DNA of 64,000 bases from assembly GCF_000512585.2 (NCBI RefSeq), contig NC_089241.1, positions 7,644,001 through 7,708,000 on the forward strand, given 5' to 3'. Below the pieces are notes generated by a model. The model searched no databases, had not been told where the DNA came from, and saw only the letters and a list, made by a program, of their open reading frames with translations. Each line of letters opens with the position of its first letter. Position 1 is the stretch's first letter. This document shows, piece by piece, positions 12,078 to 22,489 of the stretch. The position numbers were made by a program, and so were the translations under genes. The DNA is from Kwoniella bestiolae CBS 10118 (lineage: Eukaryota > Basidiomycota > Tremellomycetes > Tremellales > Cryptococcaceae).

Positions 12078-13062
12078 ATCGTATCGTATCGTCGTATCAT
12101 CAGAATTTAATCTCTTGTCGCCTCGTTAAGTCAATACTAGACAAGTGCCATTCCCAGATCATCCCCAATGAAATGGTTCTGAATGATATCATTCCATCCC
12201 AAGATGTCTCACAAGTCTCGGAACTTGGAGTGGGAGTGGGAATCAAATCAATCGTTGTCCTGAGCTGTGTCAGTATTCTCATGCCATGGTCGTAAGTAGG
12301 CGTAGCGAAGACGATACACCGAACAAATCCAAGTATATTATCTTAGTAGCCCACTAGAAAATGCTTGTATCGGCGGTGTTGAGACATCCTCAAACTTTAT
12401 TACCTCTTAGTGCAATCATACATGTACTTGTACCTGTTCTACGGAAATTGCAAAGTACGAAGGAAAGAAAACACAGCGTAGACCCTGGAATTCCAATCTT
12501 CTCGTATTAGGTTAGACTCATTCCATTTCGACGCGTTCGTCAAGCCTTGTGTCCTTATCTGGAAACGGAATACAGCTGGATGTGACGGCGGCTATTCCTT
12601 CTGGTCTTCAGTCCTCGTTGGTAGTCAAGGCTGCTCGGATGCATACCACGTTGTCAACGTACCAGCCAATCGAGCCAACATATTCACTACACGTCAGAAG
12701 TGGATGTACCAGCTTGTCCGTGGCTGTGACTGCGGCTGCGACTGTGACTGTATCTTATAAATGGATAGAACGAATTCATACACCGATATACCCCCGGATC
12801 GGATCGATGTATATACTCCCATACCCTCACTCCTGTAACATACCGCAATGCCGTAATCCCGTGACATGTGAGCTTGCGGTCGGACCTAAAATAGCGGAAT
12901 ACTCGACGAGGCGTCGAGCGGGATGAGAAGGGAAAGATAACGTATTCGTGGTATATAAACGGGAGGTTCCGTTTTTCTGGGAAGGGCCAAGGGGGAATGA
13001 CGAGGTTAGTCACTTCTGCGTTTGGACATAACGTATCATTCTTTGATTTTGTCGAGTAGTGT

Positions 13063-13099
13063 GATGTAATGCAATGTAATGCAATGCAATGCGATGACG
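13063..13099. repeat. TGCAA/TGTAA pentamer repeat
   Basis: Tandem five-base units of the type ATGCA and ATGTA run for about 35 bp in non-coding DNA some 390 bp past the DUF1308 stop codon. Confidence 0.6.
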
Positions 13100-13485
13100 A
13101 GTAGAGGAGAAAAAGAGGTCTGGGCTTCGGAAATCAGCCTCTTCCATCATCACTATCTACCAGAGACGAACAGACGCCGATTTTGTTATCAATATCAGCA
13201 CCTGTATGCATCTCCTTGATTCTTCGATACAGAGTCACGATGTCTCGTCTGGCCGAGGCAATCGATACGAATCGAGTGTGTATAGGAAGCACGGATTTAG
13301 AACAGGCATGTAAGAGCAATGTTGAGTTGACAAGACCGAACCTGTCCCACGCACTTAAGTGTGCAGCGTGTGCAGCGTAAATCAAACAGATATAACAATC
13401 GGATTTGCAAACCGGTCTCGACGAGGGTATAATCTAAATGCATGGTATCTCTCCAACGCAAGCTCACACTAACCAGTCAACCGAC

Positions 13486-15487
13486 TCATGTACCCGTCCT
13501 ATTCGCCTTCTTCCATCTATTCCCTTCTTCCACATCGAGTTGATCGTTCTCAACCAACCAATCTCTATAACTCTTCTCATTACCCGGATCACCCAAATAC
13601 TCCCTCAACTTTGCATTCTTCTGTTCCACCTCCTTCCTCCGCCATTCACTAAGACTAGAGGGATTGACAACCCATATATCTACTTTCCCGTCTCCCTCCT
13701 CTCTCTCCACTCCACCCCCAGTCTGTCCTTCCATACTGCCATTCACCTCCGACTGATCCTTCCTATCAACCACGTAACCCAATCCTTCATCTATCCTCAT
13801 TTCCCTCAGAACCTTCCCCACAGACCCACGATTATTAGTCAACACGGTCCAATTCTTCTCGAATCCCACAAGGAACGTCCGTAATGTGTGGATAGAAGGT
13901 AATTTTGATTCCACCGTGATACCCTCTTTAGGCGGATTATTGGGGTTCTTCGACCTTCTCTTCTTATCTTGACTCTTGGCCTTCGGTTTGACCTGGTTTA
14001 CTGGTGATGGATTTGATTTGTTGTACTCCTGTATCTCTACTATATCCAACATCTTCTGTACGGTACTGACAAAACCTTTCCTAAAGCTCGTATCCATTTC
14101 ATCGGCATTACATCCCTCCCCAGTATATTGGGGTGGTAGGACGTTAATCCTCATATCTCTCAGGATCGCCCCCTGCTCACTTTCAATAACTTCTTTCCAT
14201 CTACTTCCTTCCCAGAAATCCCCTTCCCCCTCGGGAGTTACTTCGGGACTAAACATAATCTTCGCTCGTCTTTTCTCATTCTGCCCTCCGATTATATCCA
14301 CTATACCAGGTAATCTCCCTCTCACTTCGTGCGTCACCCAAAATTCCACCTTCCCTCCTTCCCCCTGATTATCGCATATGGGAGTGAGACGATCCAGTAA
14401 TTCCTGAATCAGGGGATGTATCATCTCCCATTCTAGCTGATCCCTCAAATCCTTCGTAACGGGTATATGATCCGCCAATACCACCTCTCCGTCCGCTGTC
14501 AATCTCAATCTCCTAAATCTCGATTCCAGTTCCTCAGGGGAATTAGGCAGGGGGAGATGCGTGGAGTCGCAACATAATGCTACGAGGACTGATAAGTCCA
14601 ATAAAATCTTGTGTGTGGGATGTACAGCTTTTCGTATAGGTCTTTTGGGGATGGTTCGTCTGCTCGAAGAGAGGATTAGGTCGATCCCCATTTGACGGAT
14701 TGTTTGGAAAGTCTCGGGTATACGCGGGTCTTCGTATCCCCCCAAAGGGGTTTCTTCTAGACGGTTGAGGACGTATTTCACCTTCGGCGGTGGACAGCCG
14801 TCTATGCGGGGATGTATTTGAGAAGCTTTGAGGAGGAGCTTCGCTTGGGTGATGAGGGAGTTTGCTAGTGGTTGTTTGGATGGTCCAGCAGACGTAGAAG
14901 AGTCAGAGTCATCCTCGTCTGCATAGTCCGAGTTGAGGTAAGAATCTTGTTCTCTGAATTCAGCCATCAATCGAGATTCTTTGATTCTACGTTCACCCAA
15001 AACCAAAAACATGTCAGCTGTTGTCCAAACTCTTGTCTTCAGACTTAGATATTGAACGTAATAAGAGGGGCACACTCACTCACGTATTCACTTTTACCCA
15101 CCCCCTCCCCCCATCCTCAACAAGATCCACCTTAATCTGCAACTTCCTATTCCCCTCATCGCATCGGAAAAGCTGTCCAATAGAAATGATCGGCCACTGC
15201 GCATATCTCACCTGTTCCCATACAGCCTGGTAATACGGTATATTACTTGCCACTTCCAACGGCGGGACCTCACTCTCTGCCAAGCTCGTTATATAATCAC
15301 GCTCGTTCTCTACACTCTGTAGGAATTTCTTTAAGCCGACAATGGTATTCTGTCGGTATGAGTTTGGGTGATGCCAGTCTATTATTGGGGGGTGGATTAT
15401 TGCTTGGTCTGCTTCGGTTGCTATGAACTGCTGGATAGATTGGAGAAGGTCGGTGATTTGTATTTGAGCTGATGAGATTGATTCCAT
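13486..15487 (-). CDS. DUF1308 / UPF0415 (C7orf25-like) protein
   Basis: Two exons (15487-15084 and 15043-13486) separated by a 40-nt intron give 654 codons, 653 residues. The acceptor was placed so that KVNT continues as LKTRVWTTAD in frame. The N-terminal part ends in KVDLVEDGGRGWVKV, matching the VDVVANGGHTWVKA-type motif of the animal C7orf25 family. The later KAVHPTHKILLDLSVLVALC block corresponds to the start of the DUF1308 domain. The family is widespread in eukaryotes and not well characterised; I recall a PIN-like fold being proposed for the C-terminal domain, which I could not check here. The protein is longer than the animal forms (about 420 residues) because of inserts, one of which (around PKAKSQDKKRRSKN) is strongly basic and could be a nuclear signal. 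It is divergent from the PRA1 gene. Confidence 0.82.
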
Positions 15488-15840
15488 TGTCTGCTTTGTT
15501 TTGGTGGATCACTCTATGCTGGATGAGGAATGTTCAGTTAAACCACTCACCTCGATCAGATCAAAAGTCATGAATCGTCTAATGCGTCAAAGGTGATTCA
15601 GGGTAAAAACTCTAAATCGGTTAAACCACGTGTCAGCGCACAGATCCAGGCTCAGCTCTGCTTTTTGCACTGCCCAGCACTGAGTGTTGTTGTTGATCCT
15701 TTTCTACTTTTGGCGTCGCGCTGGCGTGAGAGGGTATCACCATTCAATTCTTTCTCATACATATCCATTCTACCTTGATACCCATATCCTCCATATATAT
15801 CCTGTCACTCTTTGCTTACCAACCCCAACAATCAAGCACA
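15488..15840. promoter_or_regulatory. Shared upstream region of DUF1308 gene and PRA1 gene
   Basis: The 353-bp gap lies between two divergent start codons and must hold both promoters. I see no clear TATA box or known binding motif; the last 80 bp before the PRA1 gene are pyrimidine-rich. Confidence 0.4.
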
Positions 15841-16688
15841 ATGGAAGTCCTAGGTCACGTCAACAATATCTCAGAGTACGCTCGTTCCCTCAAGGACACC
15901 CGACTCTCATCCTTGAGACACCCAGGGGAATTCTTCGACTATCAACGTGTATCTAGACCCAAGGATATGCAAGAGTACCTCAAGAGGGCGAGCTACAACG
16001 TGTGAGTGGGTTTCATGGATTCTGAATATCACCCTGTACCTCACATACCGGGAATTCCCACATTCTTATTCTTCGTTGCCCACCTATGTCAACGATCAAC
16101 GCGATACTGATTTATCGGAAATGATATAACACAGACGATACTTCTCAGCCAACTATGCCATCGTCGTAGCTCTCTTGGCTGTTTACAGCCTAATCTCGAA
16201 CCCCCTCTTACTCGTTGCGTTGGGTTTCCTGATTGGTGGTTTCTTATCGATCAATAGATTCGGTAGGTCCCTTCTCACCCCTCGCCTCATCCCATAGTGA
16301 CGCAGCTGATGACGAGCTCTTTGGACAGTCCCCGAACCCATCGAATTCAACGGTAAGACCATCACTCCCCAGAACCTCTATATTGGATTATTCGTCATTG
16401 GTATGTCACCTCTACTCAGCTTGCTTGACACCCGAAAGATATCGAGGCAAAGCTTATACCATCCCCTTTGTGCTATAGGCATCCCCCTCCTCTGGCTCGC
16501 GGCCCCTATCTCCACGTTCTTCTGGTTGGTAGGCAGTTCGGGGTGCTTGATTGGTGCTCATGCAGGATTACTTGAACCTGGGGTTGAGTCGTGAGTGGTC
16601 GTGAACTCCAGCTAAGCATATTGAAGAAGAGTCACAAGCTGATCATTGGTGCCCATTTAGCGAATACGAGGGACTCGAGACTGTATAA
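15841..16688 (+). CDS. PRA1-family protein (Yip3-like prenylated Rab acceptor)
   Basis: Five exons (15841-16001, 16135-16262, 16329-16400, 16479-16590, 16661-16688) give 167 codons, 166 residues, the usual length of yeast Yip3. The N-terminal cytosolic part has ARSLKDTRLSSLRHPGEFFD and RASYNVRYFSANYAIV. Two paired hydrophobic hairpins follow (VALLAVYSLISNPLLLVALG, then YIGLFVIGIPLLWLAAPI). Between them is ITPQNLY, and the acidic C-terminal tail is SEYEGLETV. PRA1 proteins sit in ER and Golgi membranes and bind prenylated Rab GTPases, acting in vesicle traffic and membrane shape. An earlier in-frame ATG is absent from the transcript side, so the start at 15841 is secure. Confidence 0.9.
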
Positions 16689-17150
16689 CTTGGTCTGGGG
16701 CCAGTGGGGTGGTTAGAAGGTGGTCAGGAGAATTGAGACAGAGACAGGTTACACATCTAGATTTGGATTTTTTCATGCCTAAGCGTTATTTATAGATATT
16801 TCTGGTACATGCTATATCATTCATATGCTTTCGTCTGACTGCCTTCTCCATGAATGTATGCTGATTGCACTGGCCCTTCCAAGTATACCTTGTATGAGCT
16901 TCTATCGCATTCATACTGAGTATATGGTATAGGAGTGGGATCTCAAGATGCACTGCCCTGCCACGCGACTGCCGCGTCATGCTTCATCCTTCACCCGCAC
17001 ATCATTAACCCAATGTATGAACATTCCTCATCCCTCTTTAGAATTCTCTTTGTTCCTCAGCTACTTGACCTCAAATTATCTCCCAATCCTCGTCGTAACC
17101 ATAACCTAAAGTACAAGAGCCCCCGCCTCACAGCTTCCAAATCACTCGCA
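16689..17150. other. Spacer between PRA1 gene and GET4
   Basis: A 462-bp region between two genes on the plus strand should contain the 3' end of the first and the promoter of the second. No clear TATA box, terminator or repeat was seen. Confidence 0.4.
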
Positions 17151-18779
17151 ATGCCCCCTCGTCCCATAAAAGCACCAACCCTCGACACCCTCCTCCCACC
17201 CATCCTCGCCCTACTCCCCAACGCCTATTCCGCACACCAGAAATGTCTCACCACCACCGCTCGTCTGGTCCATTCAAACCACCATCAGCTGGCCGTCGAG
17301 ATCCTCTTTGCGACTAGTAAGGAGCTGTTGAAGATCAATGAAGGGTCTAGTGGGGTGGAATTGGGGGTGAGGATGATTCAGGTTATGAGTGAGGGTGAGG
17401 TCGGGGTGGATGATAAGTCTAGAGGTGCGTGAAATTCCTATGGTAAGACTGAGGTGACAAAGATAGGACGAGCTGGATAGAATAGGTGAAGCGGATCATA
17501 GGGATGTATCTCAGCTGATATCGCTGTGTTATCCCACCGCAGCATCAATTACCCAACTGCTCGCTTTGACACCCACCTCCGGACCGTGGCGAAAGAAGCT
17601 TGCGGACGCTGCTATCAAGTGGTCTCAGCAGTCTGGGGAGTGTCCCACGGGGGATCCGAACTTGCATCATTATATCGGTGAGATGTATTACAAGGGTGAG
17701 TGATGGTTTCTCCTCGAATCCAGGGAGATCTGTCGACTACAGAAGGGAAGATGGAATAAGAACACCCAGCTAGTCTGAGCTATCTCATGATTGCACGAAA
17801 GGGAATCAAAGCCTTGTTGATTCTGGAGATATCAACATGGAATACTGATTGTCTTCATCTCTTCACAGACCGAGCGTTCCCTTTGGCAGAACAACATCTC
17901 TTGGCTTCTGGGAAACGAGATTCAGCTTTGACTCTGGCTCAGATGATGTACGAATGGTGAGCTCGTCCGAAACCCTTATACCAACCAGGATAGCAAAGCT
18001 GATGATGATGATATTGGTAGGTGCGATAATGGTAGACTTGATCCTGGACCATACGCTGTACGAGGGACGTTACCGTGAGTATCGTGGCCTCCCTCGTAGC
18101 GACATGATGAGCTCTTTGAGCCATTCAGTCATACACACACAATCCCATGCCTATTGTGATGTTCTATTAGGGTTCAGCACCCTTCTGCCTGTCCCTTTCA
18201 AGTATCATTCTCTGACCATGGGATACTTCAGCTTCCTCGCCCAATCGCCCCCATCAATCCTCCCCGCACTAACATTCCTCACCTCCTTCCTGTCCCTCCT
18301 GTCCTCATCGACCTCAGCATACCACAAACACTTCATCACCTCCATCCCGTCCCAAACCTCCTTCTCGCTCAACGAAGTACACCTCACATCCTCACCTACC
18401 TTGAACTTCCTACAGCTCGCTCTGATCACTGTTCAACGGGCACCTGCACCTGGAGTCAGCGGAGTGGCTGCGCGAGGGATGGACGGGGGTATAGGGAAAG
18501 AATGGGAGGGGCTTTGTAGGAGGTATTCTAGGAGTAGTGGGGTGAATGGTGTATTGGCTCAGAGGGAGGTGCAGGAGGTGAGTTCGGTTGCTGGATTCCT
18601 TACAGCTGCCAGTTTACGATACTGACCCACTCGCTCGACGCCAGACCCTCATGCAAATCTCGACTGAGGTGTTCAAGATCCCTCCGCCAAGAGGTGCGGG
18701 CGGTAATGATCTTTTGCAAAACCTTATGGGATCTTTGTTTGGTGGTGGAGGTGGAGCAGGAGCTATCGGTGCGAGATAG
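17151..18779 (+). CDS. GET4: Get4, tail-anchored protein targeting factor
   Basis: Six exons (17151-17424, 17543-17695, 17869-17956, 18021-18074, 18232-18577, 18645-18779) give 350 codons, 349 residues. Get4 is an alpha-helical solenoid that, with Get5, hands tail-anchored membrane proteins from Sgt2 to Get3 for insertion into the ER. Family marks are AYSAHQKCLTTTARL near the start, HHYIGEMYYKDRAFPLAEQH, DSALTLAQMMYEW, DPGPYAVRGTLPFLA and the late ISTEVFKIPPP followed by a glycine-rich C-terminus. For the fifth exon several acceptors are possible in the same frame (18178, 18232). I chose 18232 because it restores RGTLPFLAQSPPSILPALTFL, which reads like other fungal Get4 proteins, at the cost of a 157-nt intron. 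Confidence 0.88.
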
Positions 18780-19113
18780 GCCCTCTGGCATTCGATCTGA
18801 ACGCAAAAGCAGAATGAACGATCAGATATATGTATATCAAGTCATGATTTGCACTCTCATAAGTCTGACTGATGTACTGACCCGTCACTGCCACCTTAAA
18901 ACTGTGCAGTGATGATTACAGGCTCGCGCTATCCTTTTCTAACTATTCCTGGAATAGCTGAATGTGGGTTCACTGTATACTAATAGGTCGTTGCTCTTGT
19001 TACAGGCGAGCAATTTGGTCACAAGAAGGCAACTGCATCTCCTTCGACCTTATCTCGTCATCGTTCTCTGTTGACCCTCCATCATCGGACCCATGACGTC
19101 TCACCAATCCAAC

Positions 19114-19122
19114 TGACGTCAT
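19114..19122. promoter_or_regulatory. CRE-type bZIP site TGACGTCAT
   Basis: A perfect eight-base palindrome of the type bound by ATF/CREB bZIP factors. It is followed by GCTCCC, and the same CGTCATGCTCCC string occurs again at 20709-20720 upstream of the next gene. Confidence 0.5.
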
Positions 19123-19155
19123 GCTCCCAGCTCAGAATCCTGACACCTTGAGGGA

Positions 19156-19262
19156 GATCCTTTCTCACCCTCGGTCTGGCCAAAAGACCATCGAGGCCTC
19201 GCTTGTGATCATAGAAATTAGAATCCTTTCTTGCCCCCGGTCTGGCCAAGAAACGTTTCGAG
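19156..19262. repeat. Degenerate 40-bp direct repeat
   Basis: The two units start at 19156 and 19221 and share ATCCTTTCT, CGGTCTGGCCAA and a trailing TCGAG with a few substitutions. They lie in the promoter-side region of the first intronless gene. In one minus-strand frame they would encode LARP(G/R)xRKD twice, but that frame has no other coding signs. Confidence 0.55.
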
Positions 19263-19698
19263 CACTCACCCATTGATGTCAGATACTACAGTGCTCTTTG
19301 ACAATCGAATAATGCTGTAGTATCTCCGGCTCACCTGTGTCATCAGGATCGTTCAGTTGATATTGAAGGTGCCTAACTTCTCAAGACACTTCCTTCGCGG
19401 GCACTCCGTAGATGTCTGGATCTCTTAGCCCTCACAAATACAGCTGTATCAAGGAGAAACTCAACCTTTGTTCGGAGGAACAGAGCTCTTGTTTTCTTGC
19501 AACATACAGTACTATGACGACATTGCTACATTTTCTGCCCTTATCCTCGAGAGGGCCAGACCTTTTGTACCCATGCGAGACCATGTCCTTTCACTAGCCT
19601 GGTCATTACACGTTTCGGAACATCCACCTTTGATTTTGGATCCCCATCGTAGAAGGCGGGAGAGCAAATTGACTCGACGCCAAAGCTCAAAGTCAGCG

Positions 19699-19706
19699 TA
19701 TAAAAA
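19699..19706 (+). promoter_or_regulatory. TATA box (TATAAAAA)
   Basis: A strong TATA match 185 bp before the ATG at 19884 and about 65 bp before the shared leader motif. The spacing to the leader is nearly the same in the next gene (TATAAG at 21303). Confidence 0.5.
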
Positions 19707-19763
19707 GGTGTTCCAATTCTCACAAATACAGATTCATTCCAGTCCGTTTTCATTACATCAAGC

Positions 19764-19778
19764 TTTTTTCGCCACTCC
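19764..19778 (+). promoter_or_regulatory. Shared leader motif, copy 1 (TTTTTTCGCCACTCC)
   Basis: A run of T followed by CGCCACTC lies 105 bp before the ATG at 19884. The same motif is found 56 bp before the gene at 21434 and 73 bp before the gene at 25083, each time 40-65 bp after a TATA-like box. It may mark the transcription start or the 5' leader. Confidence 0.55.
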
Positions 19779-19883
19779 GTATCGATTCAAACCTTGAGAT
19801 TGATACATACCACAATACTTCACCATATATACTTCGACGCCTTCATCCACACGACCTCAGCCAGGACGCCTCGTTGCCCCATC

Positions 19884-20543
19884 ATGAACGATGCTACATT
19901 CGCCTTGAGCAGCTTCAACGACAACGGAGGATCTTCGGATCTGCCTGAACTCAACATTCCGGAGAGCGCCAGTCTCGCAGATCGCGCGCGCTATCTATCT
20001 TGGCTCAAGTCCGAGACCGAAGTCTTAGAAAAAGAAACTGCCGCTCTGAGACAAGACACGATAAGACTGCAAGCTATGAGAGATCGTTTCAACTACGCAA
20101 GCGAGATCTCTGCCCAAAATAGGCAACGGGAATATGAAGCCCTCGACAGGTGCCTGCACGCCCTTTTTGGATATGAACCCCAAGGGGGACTTGACTCTCA
20201 AGGCTTAGTAGCTCCTTCATTCGGCAACGATGAACCTTTAGGCATTGAAGCCTACGGGCCTCTCGATTGGGAGGCAGACCTGAGATCCGGATGGAGCGGA
20301 GGAGCGAACTCACAAGGATCTTTCTATCCGCCCGACTTTGCAGGTTTCGACGACACCGAAAGGTCGCTTGTGGACAAAATGGAAGACATCACAAATTTAT
20401 GGATCTCATTGGACGATAACGATCCAAAAGCATATCAAGAGAGATGCAATCTATACCACATCGCACTATCATTAGTGGAGGACGACCGAAGGGAGCAAGC
20501 CGAGAAACGTGGTAGACGTGGCATGGCCAGCTTTGCATGGTGA
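19884..20543 (+). CDS. Intronless coiled-coil protein of unknown function
   Basis: A single uninterrupted frame of 220 codons. The frame is open above the ATG to 19794, but no ATG lies there, so 19884 is the first start. After about 30 loosely structured residues a clear coiled coil runs from roughly residue 28 to 85 (ADRARYLSWLKSETEVLEKE, then ALRQDTIRLQAMRDR). A Gly/Asp-rich middle follows, then a second helical part (ERSLVDKMEDITNLWISL ... CNLYHIALSLVEDDRREQAE). I recognise no family. The lack of introns is unlike the flanking genes, and the same is true of the next three genes on this strand. After the TGA stop the frame stays open for another 49 codons, which may be chance. Confidence 0.6.
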   Translation: MNDATFALSSFNDNGGSSDLPELNIPESASLADRARYLSWLKSETEVLEKETAALRQDTIRLQAMRDRFNYASEISAQNRQREYEALDRCLHALFGYEPQGGLDSQGLVAPSFGNDEPLGIEAYGPLDWEADLRSGWSGGANSQGSFYPPDFAGFDDTERSLVDKMEDITNLWISLDDNDPKAYQERCNLYHIALSLVEDDRREQAEKRGRRGMASFAW

Positions 20544-20705
20544 AGTCCAGGCACAGACAGCGGCGGGTTACCTGTGTCAGAGACATGTATCAATTCTGAT
20601 CCCAAATCTCCCGCTCCACTACGTAGTTTACGATGTATGCATCTTCACTTCTTGTTTGCCAGATTGCACAACCATTTCCATTTGGCTACCTAAGTCTGAT
20701 GGGAG

Positions 20706-20714
20706 ATGCGTCAT
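20706..20714. promoter_or_regulatory. bZIP-type site ATGCGTCAT, upstream of second gene
   Basis: The nine-base string ATGCGTCAT occurs here and again at 24916-24924, with its reverse complement at 24825-24833, all upstream of genes in the intronless block. It resembles a bZIP half-site pair. Confidence 0.4.
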
Positions 20715-21331
20715 GCTCCCCTCGCTGCTGGCTGCTCGTTCATTTCGGATGCCGTATTCTCCTCGGTGAATCCATGCCGCTGCGGGGTAGCGATCGTCAC
20801 ATCTTCTTGTCATAAGATCGGGACCTCATGCCCGGTGTGGCAGCCCGGTATGTCTGTGAGAAACAGACCATTCTGATCATTCGGTGTGATATTCACTGAA
20901 ACAAGGAGAAGACGGAGAACGGACCCGGCGAAATGCTCAGAATGTCAACAGACATTTGCGATGACGTATGTCTTTATGGTATCTGAGGCTCTCACAGTAT
21001 TGCTCACAGGAAGCTCGTGTTACTGCATGGACGTGAGAGCGAAGGGACGTTCCGTTTACCTGGCTTTGGCTAAAGACGTTCTACTACAGTAGCTCGTCAT
21101 CGTCAGCGCCACTTTCACCCTTTGTTGCTCTGCTCTGAGATTGTACCCATGGAGTGTGATCGTACTGATGTCATACTATGTACGATCTTCTCGGGTCCTT
21201 TCTGGTGTCAAAAGTGGCGAAACACGTTTCTCATGATTACCTTTCATCTGTATATCCTTTCATCGAATTGCATATCATCTCGCCAAGGCGCCGTGAACAA
21301 GATATAAGAGCCTTCCTGTCTGATTTGCCCT

Positions 21332-21345
21332 CCCCCCCCCCCCCC
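21332..21345. repeat. Poly-C tract of 14
   Basis: Fourteen consecutive C lie between the TATA-like box at 21303 and the leader motif at 21362. Such a tract is prone to length change and could alter promoter spacing. Confidence 0.7.
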
Positions 21346-21361
21346 AATTCCTCAAACCACA

Positions 21362-21377
21362 TTTTTTTCGCCACTCC
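21362..21377 (+). promoter_or_regulatory. Shared leader motif, copy 2 (TTTTTTTCGCCACTCC)
   Basis: Same motif as at 19764, here 56 bp before the ATG at 21434 and about 60 bp after TATAAG. Confidence 0.55.
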
Positions 21378-21433
21378 ACTCCATACCGAACCACCCGTTT
21401 TGTGTTTTTCCGCATTTCTTTTTAGATAGCAAG

Positions 21434-22489
21434 ATGACCGAGGACTACCCAGACCTACTCGACGTTCCGTCCCCCCATAGCGCTCCCTCCATGCCTGCGA
21501 GTGGTGTCGCTCACTTCCCACCGTCAGCTGGAGGACCGGGGCTGACCGATTGGTCCCGCAATCCATTCGCTCCCGGTGTACTCTCCTCTCAGGGGTCTAA
21601 CGGCAATATCATTGGAACGGTTGGTTCAACCTATCATTTCGGAGAGAGACGAAATGGTTCGCCCCATGTATCTGCTATCCCACATTCAACTTCGGGTTCC
21701 AACGATAACGATACGAATTCTCGTACCACTACATACGTTCCAGGTGATGGTATAAGCAACCTCAATGACACTTATCAACCTGCTGCGCTTGGTCAACAGG
21801 TTTCAAATGGGTTTGTAGCGAGTGGACGAAAGATCTCTGCTGATTCTACTTATGCATCGGTAACCTCAGCCTGTTTCGATGGATCCAATGGTGACCCCCA
21901 TGTACCCGTCATCGACAATCAACCGACACAATCGCATGTGGGAACCAGAATCGTCCGATCTAACTCACCGGCGTACGACTACAAACACAACAACGCCGAA
22001 AGAGTTGCTACAGCTGGTCCATTCTCTAACGAGAACCTAGCGGCTTTTCAAGTGGAGTTACGAAATTCTGAGGGTGGGCGAGTGAACAATGCCTCTGGTT
22101 TCGATGAAGGATGGCATTATGTCGTTCCTCCAGCAACTGCTCGCCAGACGCGAGTTGAAGATGTCAGGTCGACCGATCTTGGAGAGACTGGTGATGCCGC
22201 CAACGATCATTCTCTTGGCGGTGTCAATGGCTGTGCGAAACATGAACCCGATGCATCGGTTCTCGTCGGTAATACCAACGATACCACCTTGAATGACGGA
22301 TGTACCGGAAGAGTTCATGTGGGGCCCTCGTCATACATGCTCGATGTCGAGTCCAAAGCACACGCATTGGATTTAGATAATATGAGACTTGAGAAACTTT
22401 ACTGGGAACAAAAATGTCGCGACGCGCAATCCGAGATCACCCGAATCAAAGAACGGAACGACGATCTCAAGTGCAAGCTGGCGGGATAA
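21434..22489 (+). CDS. Intronless disordered/coiled-coil protein, ended by an early TAA
   Basis: A 351-codon frame starting MTEDYPDLLDVPSPHSAPS. The first 300 residues are rich in Ser, Asn, Gly and Thr and predicted disordered by eye. A coiled coil begins near residue 305 (ESKAHALDLDNMRLEKLYWE, then ITRIKERNDDLKCKLAG) and is cut by TAA at 22487-22489. The same frame continues after the TAA with further coiled coil for 160 codons to a TAG at 22969. There is no GT...AG pair that would remove the TAA. The shared leader motif and a TATA-like box lie upstream. I recognise no family. Confidence 0.6.
   Translation: MTEDYPDLLDVPSPHSAPSMPASGVAHFPPSAGGPGLTDWSRNPFAPGVLSSQGSNGNIIGTVGSTYHFGERRNGSPHVSAIPHSTSGSNDNDTNSRTTTYVPGDGISNLNDTYQPAALGQQVSNGFVASGRKISADSTYASVTSACFDGSNGDPHVPVIDNQPTQSHVGTRIVRSNSPAYDYKHNNAERVATAGPFSNENLAAFQVELRNSEGGRVNNASGFDEGWHYVVPPATARQTRVEDVRSTDLGETGDAANDHSLGGVNGCAKHEPDASVLVGNTNDTTLNDGCTGRVHVGPSSYMLDVESKAHALDLDNMRLEKLYWEQKCRDAQSEITRIKERNDDLKCKLAG
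22487..22489 (+). other. In-frame TAA inside a continuous coiled-coil frame
   Basis: The codons read CTG GCG GGA TAA GAA ACG CTG. Heptad-like spacing continues on both sides, and the frames starting at 21434 and 22541 are the same. One base change from a Lys, Gln or Glu codon would create this stop. A nonsense mutation, stop-codon readthrough or a sequencing error are the options. Confidence 0.7.

Larger units (their letters stand above)
9495..13485. other. Four-kilobase intergenic region with simple repeats and a hairpin
   Basis: This is the longest gene-free stretch in the window. It lies between the start of the unknown gene (-) and the end of the DUF1308 gene (-), so only one ordinary promoter is needed in it. 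It holds several short tandem repeats, listed separately, and an inverted repeat at 12040-12077. Open frames here (10490-10888 on -, 10914-11429 and 12549-12926 on +) are composed of simple-sequence translations or lack an ATG. A non-coding RNA gene or an extended control region are the likeliest explanations. Confidence 0.5.
18780..19883. promoter_or_regulatory. Upstream region of first gene in the intronless block
   Basis: The 1.1-kb gap after GET4 holds a perfect TGACGTCA palindrome at 19114-19121, a second ATGACGTC-type site at 19093, a palindromic GAAACGTTTC near 19250, a degenerate direct repeat (19156-19262), a TATAAAAA box at 19699-19706 and the leader motif at 19764-19778. Several of these recur upstream of the other genes in the block. 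No coding frame with family features is present. Confidence 0.5.
20544..21433. promoter_or_regulatory. Upstream region of second gene in the intronless block
   Basis: This 890-bp gap holds ATGCGTCAT at 20706-20714, ATGACGTATG at 20961-20970, a TATAAG box at 21303-21308, a run of 14 C at 21332-21345 and the leader motif at 21362-21377. No coding frame with family features was seen. Confidence 0.5.

Noticed and set aside
12549..12926. 125-codon plus-strand frame
   Set aside because: It begins with GTG, has no family features and no supporting splice or promoter signal.
18178..18231. Extra 54 nt at the start of the fifth GET4 exon
   Set aside because: It is in frame, but including it separates RGTLP from FLAQSPPSILPALTFL, which read on as one conserved-looking segment.
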